A stretch of 64,000 nucleotides of DNA, taken from assembly GCA_951802195.1 (NCBI GenBank), contig OX637624.1, forward strand, positions 496,001 to 560,000. The letters run 5' to 3'. This document shows, piece by piece, positions 56,601 through 64,000 of the stretch (positions within the stretch are counted from its first letter, which is position 1; each line of letters begins with the position of its first letter). Source of the stretch: Tausonia pullulans. Lineage: Eukaryota > Basidiomycota > Tremellomycetes > Cystofilobasidiales > Mrakiaceae. Under the pieces are notes generated by a model, which was given only the letters and a program-made list of their open reading frames with translations, was not told the DNA's origin and did not search any database. A program made the translations under genes and the position numbers.

Positions 56601-58780
56601 TTAGGTCCGTCAGCTTAGAGACTAAGAGTGCAGACGTCTCGGTCGTCTGAAGAGCGACAACAGAGTGATGCTTTATCGAAGCGCAAGCCTTATCAGCCTC
56701 ATTTTTCCTTTTGAATATATCCAACACCAAGACAAGCAACATTTTTCTTCGTGTGAGATGTCAGATGGCGCTCCAGCGCTCTATCCACTCGCCCAGGTTC
56801 ATCGGCTCAGAGAAGTCACCGAGCGTGCGTTGGTCCTCGCGCGGCAATACAGGAGGGAACCGACCATCCAACCATCGCTGACAGCCAGAACATATCCCCG
56901 AGTCTTCGGCAGGAACTGCATGTCGATCAAGGCCAATCACCCGGATACAAGTATCCTGTGTGTCGCAGAGGCGGGGAAGAGGTTCAGCAGAATCCTTTCG
57001 ACCGAAGCAGACATTCTGATGTGTCCGCCGGTTTGATCTGTGAAGCTGGCCCCTTCGTGGCATGTTCGCTTGCAAGCGTTTGCACATCTGAAGTGCTCTC
57101 ACGTTCAATCTTGGACATGGTGCATCATCAACAGGCATTTGAGTAACGTCTCGTCCTGGCGGGAGCTAGCACAAATCCCGTCCAAGCGCTGTGGTACGTT
57201 TGTTCTAGGACATATTCCCTCTTGGAGGTCCTGCATACTGACATGATTCGTGCTTTATTGGTCCGAGGGGTTTCAAACTCGAATTAATCGGAGTTAGCTT
57301 CCTTTTCAAGCTCTCCGAGCTCGACATTCGACACCTGGTGATCGGCCATCTGATCGCGTCGAGCCAAAGCATGACGTGGTGATGACAATGCTTCGAAGGC
57401 TGTGGAGCTTCCCGAAGGCACCTCGAGGACACTTGGCCTAACAAGGACTTCTGAACGGGCCTCGAGGTGTGCCTGCCTCCTCAGCGACAACATCAACCCC
57501 GAGACAACCGATGACTACAACAACACTGTTGCGCTTTTCCGGCGCCGAACGAGTTTCATCTGCGCTGCGCGGCAGTTGGCGAAGGAAACGATAGGATGAC
57601 CAAGACTCGTTCTGGAGAGATGACGATCCTATGCAGATTGTAGCAAATTATAAGAGTGTACTCATGATTCTTCGTTCTACTCACTTCCTTGCAAGTTGGT
57701 TTGATCATGCTCGCCTCTTGATTTGCAGTGCAGGGTCGTCATACAGTGGTGTGGGCGAATTCGGCATCCCCCTTTTATAATTGCTTCTGCACGTCGTTCT
57801 ACCTGCCGTAGACCTCAACTAATCGACGACTCTATCTCGCGCTTCTTCTGAGCACCAGCGTGCCGACTTGTCCGCTCGCAAGTGTTTCTGCTCCGCCCGT
57901 CAACGCTGAAGGAACTATCGATGCCCTCGCTCGCCAATAGCTCCCATCTTCCTTCCACGGTGAGTGCCCATACGACATACATACATCAACGCTGATCAAC
58001 CCCTGTCAACGCTGTTCGATTTGCTCCCGGTCAAGAGGTGACACTCGCTCTCTCTCTCTCCCATTCAACAGCTTTTCACGCAATATCTTGCTCAGCATCG
58101 TCTCGCCTCTCGCGCATTCGACATTATATCTTCGTTCCGCCTTTGATGATTCCATTCTTCTCCTCTTTTCGCTCTGTCTAAAAAATACCAGCTTTTCAAA
58201 GCTGGCCGTTCGTCATGTCCCTCCATGTGAAGATGAGAAGTTGGCTGTCACCTGGCGATTCTCTGCGAATACTCTGACTGACCAAGTGACGGTCGTCGAG
58301 ATCCGCGGTACACATCCGTCTCAACAACACGTTGAGTGACCTTCAAGACCATTGCTGACTGTATCATCTTTTCGTGGTGAGGCTAGCTTCATTGCTCGCA
58401 AGGGGGTCTCTTCAACTCATCTGCACAGGCGCAAGGAGAGACAACGACAAGCAAGCAAGCCTCCTGTTTCTGGGGTCTCCCGTTTAGTCTCCGGACCCCT
58501 CTTTCTCGATCCCTTCCCAGACATTAGCCCTTGCCCCTTGGCCCGCGCGCAAGCAAGCGACGCCTCTCTCATGGCTCGTCCCCTTTACCCTTGCGTCGTC
58601 GTTGTTTGCTGCCGAGACCGAGGAGAGACAAAGGAGCGAACGCGTCCCAGCAGCCAGCTCTCCCAACGGCCACCACCTTCCGCTCACCCTAGCCAACGTC
58701 CTGCCCCGCATCTACTCCAGTCCAACCCAACCCATTCCAAACCAAGCCAGCTCAGCCAGCTGCAGCCGACGCCGCCGACC
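56601..58780. other. Gene-poor region after the pseudogene
   Basis: About 2.2 kb of lower-GC sequence with no frame I can tie to a protein. Short open frames occur on both strands, and some stretches (for example 56,760-57,030 and 57,290-57,400) have a codon-like feel, as if older gene relics were present, but nothing is identifiable. From about 58430 the sequence becomes C-rich, forming the leader of the next gene. No tRNA or repeat is seen. Confidence 0.5.
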
Positions 58781-61192
58781 ATGGTCGCCTCGCAATCCTC
58801 CTCATTTTCTCAGCGGTCTCCCGTCTCCCGTGTCTTTCAGAGTCGCCGGATTTTCATCCTTCTCGGGCTCGGCTGCTTTGTCTGGCTCTATGTACTCGCC
58901 TTCCGGAGAGGAAAGCCTTTGCTCGGCTCGATGTCGCTCCTCCATTCGGACAGCAACGGCGCGGCCTCGTCGTCGTCCGCTTCAGGTGCAATGGACAGGG
59001 TGACGCTCGTGACGATCTGGGGTGGCCTCAAAGTCCCGTCGTATCTGCACATGTTCCTCAGGTCTGTTGAGGCCAACCAGGACAGAGTCGATCTCCTCTT
59101 TGTGAGTCTCGGTGGTCGGTCGGTCGGTCGGTCGGTCGGTCGGTCGGTCGGTCGGTCGGTCGGTCGGTCGGTCGGTCGGTCGGTCGCTGCAAGCTACCGC
59201 TGATGGCAAGGCAATGCGCGACCTGTCCTGCCTCCTGCTTCCTGTCTCCACCTTCACTAGATTGCGAAGCGAGAGGACAAGCCTGACGGGCAGTGCGTTG
59301 ACCCTGGACGACTCGGGCCCAACATCAAGCTCCTCTGTCTCTCGAACGACGAGTGTAAGTCTTGGCTCTTGCTGTCGAAGAGGACCAAGAGTCACATGGT
59401 AGCAACTGACATATATCTCTTCCTTGCGTTCACCTCATCTCGGCTCGATATTCAGATTGGAACATTCACACCGTTAGCCCAAGCTCCCAAATGTGCTGGA
59501 ATACCCCGAGAACCATCGACTGATGCCCCGTTTCCTTCGTGCTCCGTCCGTTACACAGGACTACCTCTGCGAGAAGTGGCATTGCACGCCAGACCAGCGG
59601 GTCGAGGCCCACAAACTCATTGTGCGCCGTGGCGAACAAGACTACGTGCGTTGAAAAGGCTTGATACCAGGAACACAGAGCCTAGCTGATGTTGTCGTTC
59701 GCTTGATCAGATCCACTCGCACTTCCGCATCCTTCGCGGCAGCATCTTCCGGAAGTTCTTCCTCAACCCGGCCACGGCGTTCTGGGGCTGGTGCGACACG
59801 GATGTTGTGCTCGGCAGGTGAGTGGGCGCCTGACAGGACGAGAATGGAGGCTCCAAGTGAGACGCTGACCAGGTGTTCACTGTGCACTGCCCAGCTTCAA
59901 CCGCACCTGTCAGTAGCCAGTAGCCTGATGGTTTAGACCTCGTGCTGAACCCCTTCTGCCTCTGAACAACTCAGTTCCATGGGATATTGCCCACAAGTAC
60001 GACTTCCTTCAGCCGTCGCACTATACCGATGCTGAGGAGATCCTCGTCTATCTTCGGTGAGTCTCCCTCGCCTGTCTTTCCGCATCGAAATGGTCTCTGA
60101 TGTATCCATTCTGCAGCGGACACATGACGATCTTCCAAAACCGGCAGGCGACAGAGGAGAAAATGCTCAGCTTCCCGGCGTTCCGAAGCTTCGCGGAATA
60201 CCGCAAACCGGAGAACATGCCCGTCAGCGCGATGGGTGCATTACAGTCCTCTCTACTGACCATGCGACCTTGACTAACCTCATCCGTTTATAACCGTTTC
60301 CCCAGAGGAGGAGGTGCGTCGACGCCCTCTTGACCCTTGGACGCTTGCTTTCCAACCCCCTGACAACTTGTTGAACACTAGGACTTCTCGACGTATCTCT
60401 TCCACACGGCCCAGGATGTCACCTTCCTCACCTTTGACTCCCTCGTCAACTTCCACTTCAAGGCCATGTCTCTTTCCCCTCACCTCTTCTCGCTATCCCT
60501 CCCTGGCGCCCTCGACCCAACGCTGCCTCTCCCGACGCCTGTCTCCCCCACGCTGCCAACGTTCGGGGACGTAAGCGAGGCCCTGGTGGAGGGCGTTGTC
60601 CAGCTCGAGCGGGGCAAGACGAAGGAGAAACTGTGGTTCCCGCCGGAGAAGGCTGTGCATTACAAGGCGCAAGAGGTCAAGCTCGAGCCGGGGTCGATGA
60701 CACCCCGAAGATTCCTGATGAGGAACAGCCCCGGCGGGCCGGTCAGGTGCGAATCCGACGCTACGTGCTTCCCTCTTTCTCAAACTTGCAGTTTCAGCTG
60801 ATCATCTTACTCGCTGTGCGGCGACAGAGAGCGCGTCGAGAGCTGGAGCCGGTGGGAAATGACTGGGCCTCAGCATGAGATCCGGGAGGGACTTTACACG
60901 GTAAGTGACGCTGCAGCAGGGAGGTGCGAGTCTAAGAGCTCACCATTACCTATTGCAGCATCTTCAAATGGAGAAGCAGCTTGGTTCGTAGCCTTCACGC
61001 CGCATACTGCCCACAGTTGGAGGCCCCACTGACCGTCCCTTTTCCTCAGACTGCTTTAAATTTAACTTGATCCCGAAAAACCCTCTCAGTAAGGGCCGCG
61101 TGCTTTCGCTCGAGGGTTGGGACAAGGTGAGCATCAGAGAGGGTCGGAGGATTGTCTGGGAGTGGTTTAAGGACGACAAGAAGCTCAAGTGA
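58781..61192 (+). CDS. Type II membrane glycosyltransferase-like protein (resembles DUF6625)
   Basis: Thirteen exons join in frame to 484 residues. A short basic N-terminus is followed by one transmembrane helix (about 24-42, IFILLGLGCFVWLYVLAF) and a lumenal part. That part begins VTLVTIWGGLKVPSYLHMFL with RSVEANQDRVDLLF, then KLLCLSNDEYWNIHTDYLCE, and ILRGSIFRKFLNPATAFWGW with CDTDVVLGSFNRTFPWDI. The pattern of a Rossmann strand, W(G)WCDxD and a following FP resembles DUF6625 putative glycosyltransferases, with CDTD as the likely DxD-type metal site. A Golgi role in wall or capsule glycan synthesis is plausible but inferred. Three exons are tiny: 59456-59472 (17 nt), 59895-59908 (14 nt) and 60306-60313 (8 nt). 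Intron 1 is largely a tetranucleotide repeat. Confidence 0.75.
59113..59186 (+). repeat. (CGGT)n microsatellite in intron 1 of the glycosyltransferase-like gene
   Basis: About 18 perfect CGGT units fill the first half of the 159-base intron 59102-59260. The repeat is open in frame and would read as repeated SVGR, but splice sites on both sides (GTGAGT and CACTAG) remove it. Confidence 0.92.
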
Positions 61193-61498
61193 TAAGAGGG
61201 CTGGGCGACATAGAGAGCAAGCAGGAGCGTAGATCTAATTAGGCTCGTACATCCGCCTCTCATTACATGGACTTCACTTAGGACTGTGACGGCGTCCGTT
61301 AGAGAGTTATGCCGGCGAGCTCCGAACCTTGCGGCGGCGCTCCAGGAGTGACGACTGCCACGCTGTGCGTGCGACGCCCGCGGCAGTCCAGTCCAAGCGA
61401 GTCGCCCGCTTTAGACCGTCCATCCAACGACCGCATTCCGCCCCCACCCAATCTCGCGTGTTGAGACTCTGGCTCAGGGTGATCCCCTCCCCCTGTGC
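61193..61498. other. Spacer between the glycosyltransferase-like gene and OMA1
   Basis: These 306 bases between two genes on the same strand hold the 3' UTR of the first and the promoter and leader of the second. The second half is C-rich. No other element is seen. Confidence 0.5.
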
Positions 61499-63882
61499 AT
61501 GTCTAGCCTACTACCCAAAGAAATGCACTACCTCTCCGCCCTCGCCTTATCAAGAAATCCTCTCGTGACAGCGGTCGTCCCAAGTCGGCCGGCTTTCGTG
61601 AGGTCCGCTCGACTATTCAATCCGTCGCTCCTCGCTTTTCAGCGAGTCTTGATGAACGCTACCAACGTTCACCAATACCAGCTGCAGCGGAGAGCGTTCC
61701 ATGTCACGCTCAGAAAGGAGGCCCCATTCCCGCTCTTGCTTGGATTGCTCAAGGTTGATCCGCCGATCCTGCCTACTATCTCCCTACCTCTTCGCCCTCC
61801 AAGGAAGTCTGGCTGACGCCTGACATCATTCGCACAATGCAAGTCTGGTGCTACCCTCGGCACCCTCACGACGGTTACACGAGTGGTCGTGTCCATTCTG
61901 TACGTCTCAATCCCTCGTACACGCCTGTCGTCCTCGCTGAACACGCGTCCGTCTCTCGGCATCTCGTCCATTCACCCTTTTTAGACCCTTGCACATCTTC
62001 GGGTTCATCAAATCCAAACGAAAACTCCAGGCTTGGAACCCAAACTCAGTCTTCCATGCGTATGACCGACCAGCCGTTTCCGAGCGCGCGCTCGAGATCT
62101 TCAGCCTCCCTGTCGACGACCCGCTCCGCCCGCCACGGTCGCAACTGGGCGTCGAGTTGCAGCGCGATCTGGACCTCTTAGACCAGTGGGACCTTCGGAG
62201 GTTGAAGCACGAGCGAAGGCTGGAGAGGGCCCGCAAGGCGATTATCTGGACAATAGCAGGCCCGGTCCTGGTGTTTATCCTTGTCGTCGTCACGGGACTG
62301 GAGAGGGTGCCGCTCACGGGGCGGTGGTGAGATTATTCCTATTTCCCCCCCTAAGATCGCAAAGCGAGTGATACCGATGTGTTGTTTAGGGGCTGACACG
62401 CTCGAATGCGCTTTCCTTCCAGGCGCGTAGTCCTCATCTCGCCTGCGGAAGAGGCTGCTCTTCACACCTCGCTAGAGCAGCAAGGCTGGTTCCAGAGCGT
62501 CCTCGATGTCCTCATGCCCAACCGAGGCGACACAAACGCTCCCCCGTCACCTCCCGTCGCTATCCTGCCGCCGGACGATTGGCGCTGGACCTGGGTCGAG
62601 AGCACGCTTAGGCGAATCGAGCAGGCCGCCATAGAGGACTACAGCAGACATTGCGCCCTTCAGGAGAAGCAACATTCAAAGTGTTCCGTGGCTGGGCCCA
62701 CGAACGGATACACGTTCGATGAATCGAAGCCGTTCCCGCCCCCACCGCCGACTTGCCACCCGCTTCACCCCCGGCCGCGTGCAAGCCAAGTGCTCTTCGA
62801 GTTCAACTCTTGCGAGTCCATGTGCTGGCCTGGTTCATCGAAAAAATCAGAGGTAGAAGCTACAGCGGCACCGGCCGCCCTGGCACCGCGACTCGATGGC
62901 CCCCCATACGAACTGCTCCTGCTCGACTCGACCGAGCAGAACGCGTTCTCGCATGGGTTTGGGCGCGTTGCGGGCATCGTCGTCTACTCAGGTGAGTGAT
63001 GCGGGGAGTACTTGCTGGCCCGCCAAATCGTAGCTAATGTGTTATGTCCTTTCTTGAAGGCCTGCTCGACGAGATCCTCCGGACAACCGCCGGGGACACT
63101 GCCATGATCGGCCAGGAAGCCCACACTCCTTCCCCTCACCAGAAATCCTCCCGTTCTCTCATATCTTATTTCTTTCCTTCATCTCTTCTCTCTCCCAGAA
63201 CTGCACCCTCATCTTCCGCCTCATCAACTTCACACTTCCAGCCGCCGACCGAGGCTCAGACGCTCCACCTCGCAGCGGTTCTCGCCCACGAAATGTCCCA
63301 CCTCCTTCTCTCTCATCACCTTGAGACCCTTTCCTATTCCAACGTCGTCCTTCCCTCGGCCATGAACCTGGGTGCCGATCTTCTTCGCACGGTGCTCTTC
63401 CCCTTCACGTTGGTTGCCGTTTCTCTAATCCTCTCGTTTCAGACGCCTTGACTGCTCGCTGACTGTCGTGTGCCCGCCTTCATAGCATGGTTTTCGGCCC
63501 CTTTGTCAACGACGCCATCTCCAACGTCTTCCGGGTCGGCTCCTCGGAGATCAAGAACATTCATGAGACGTGCTCGTCCCAGATCATGGAGGTCGAGGCC
63601 GATCTCGTCGGTCTGCGCCTCCTCGCCCTCGCCGGCTTCAATCCGTTCGACGCCCAGCGATTCTGGTCGCCGGTCCACCCGCCGACGCCCTCGCACGTCT
63701 CGACGACGCTTACCAATAAGCCGGTCCCGCCGGGGCGGTGGCGCGCTGCCATCGATGCCGCGGGCGGGCGTAAGTCCCACCCGGAGGATGAGGCCCGGGT
63801 TCAGGCGGTCAGGAGGGAGCTCGAGAGGTGGAGGGAGGAGTGGAGAAAGCTCGGGGAGAGGACGGCCAAGATGGCAGCTTAA
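61499..63882 (+). CDS. OMA1: OMA1-like mitochondrial inner-membrane M48 metalloprotease
   Basis: Six exons (61499-61753, 61844-61899, 61985-62326, 62423-62991, 63060-63408, 63486-63882) join in frame to 655 residues. The N-terminus is basic, Ser/Arg-rich and lacks acidic residues, fitting a mitochondrial presequence (start at 61499 or 61523). A transmembrane helix lies at about 188-208 (IIWTIAGPVLVFILVVVTGL). The M48 zinc site is HEMSH (about 484-488), with the third ligand in EVEADLVGLRLLALAGFNP (about 557). The block NAFSHGFGRVAGIVVYSGLL precedes it, as in Oma1. The family cleaves stressed or misfolded inner-membrane proteins and acts in mitochondrial quality control. It is longer than yeast Oma1 (345 residues) because of low-complexity inserts before and around the catalytic domain. 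Confidence 0.87.
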
Positions 63883-64000
63883 TCAGGGGGACTAGGAGGA
63901 GGATGGAGAACCACCTTTCACGACACAGTGCTCGCTGTTTGCTTTTATTTTTCTCGTGCTCTATCTAACACCACTTTTCACCGGTCAAGCGCTCATGCAG
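63883..64000. other. 3' UTR of OMA1-like gene at the window end
   Basis: The last 118 bases follow the OMA1-like stop codon and become T-rich near 63940-63960. No further gene begins before the window ends. Confidence 0.5.

Noticed and set aside
59102-59203. SVGR-repeat peptide as a real coding repeat
   Set aside because: It lies between a GTGAGT donor and a CACTAG acceptor; removing it gives an in-frame protein that continues the conserved domain.
1-64000. Transposons, LTR or other virus-like elements, CRISPR arrays, bacterial-type operons
   Set aside because: No terminal repeats, reverse transcriptase, integrase or transposase motifs, or spaced direct repeats were seen; all long repeats are explained by the kinase conversion tract and the 3.5 kb tandem duplication.

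Overview
The window looks like nuclear chromosomal DNA of a basidiomycete fungus. I infer a Tremellomycete-type yeast, such as the Cryptococcus/Trichosporon group. The reasons are very GC-rich genes densely broken by short (about 55-100 nt) introns with GCTGAC/CTGAC branch points, a DUF6534 seven-TM gene (a basidiomycete family), and orthologues of TFIID, Reg1, Vps9, NOSIP, Rtf1, eL8, uL30, TBCB, Sla1 and Oma1. The species cannot be named from the sequence. Exon models were built by hand: canonical or GC-AG junctions, reading-frame continuity, and a final length divisible by three.

Layout. 0.4-2.1 kb: a histone-fold (Bromo_TP) TFIID-like subunit (+). 2.9-9.3 kb: a group III (Nik1/Os-1 type, HAMP-repeat) hybrid histidine kinase, HK1 (+). 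9.3-10.7 kb: a low-complexity convergent 3' region. 10.7-13.9 kb: a REG1-like PP1 regulator (-). 14.5-17.6 kb: a VPS9 Rab5-GEF (+). 18.1-20.7 kb: a DUF6534 seven-TM protein (-). 22.1-23.9 kb: NOSIP (-), head to head with RTF1 (+, 24.0-26.3 kb). 26.3-27.1 kb: a non-coding interval with a probable C/D snoRNA host gene (-). 27.1-29.1 kb: a protein with the GTPBP1/2 N-terminal region but no GTPase (-). 29.9-33.8 kb: a divergent ribosomal protein pair, eL8 (-) and uL30/RPL7 (+); RPL7 intron 2 carries a second copy of the snoRNA. 35.9-42.0 kb: a second group III hybrid kinase, HK2 (+). 42.6-43.4 kb: glutaredoxin A (-). 43.5-45.5 kb: a duplicated 3' fragment of HK2. 46.1-46.9 kb: glutaredoxin B (-). 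47.1-48.4 kb: tubulin cofactor B (+). 48.6-49.9 kb: a tail-anchored coiled-coil protein (-). 50.2-54.5 kb: SLA1 (+). 54.9-56.6 kb: a decayed HMG-CoA synthase pseudogene (+). 58.8-61.2 kb: a type II membrane glycosyltransferase-like protein (+). 61.5-63.9 kb: an OMA1-like mitochondrial M48 protease (+).

The most striking content is recent recombination around the two histidine kinases. HK1 and HK2 are old paralogues: their ATPase domains are clearly diverged and their intron positions differ. Yet about 2 kb of the HAMP-repeat region, introns included, is essentially identical between them, as expected from ectopic gene conversion. Separately, a 3.5 kb block holding the 3' half of HK2 and the glutaredoxin gene is tandemly duplicated. 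Its two units differ, as far as I can see, only in one G-run, and all junctions carry the same 16-bp microhomology. Other notable points are two diverged C/D snoRNA copies that keep an identical rRNA guide, repeated GC-AG introns with donor GCGAGT, many in-frame microexons (8-20 nt), and the HMG-CoA synthase relic. No transposons, viral elements, tRNAs or CRISPR arrays were recognised.
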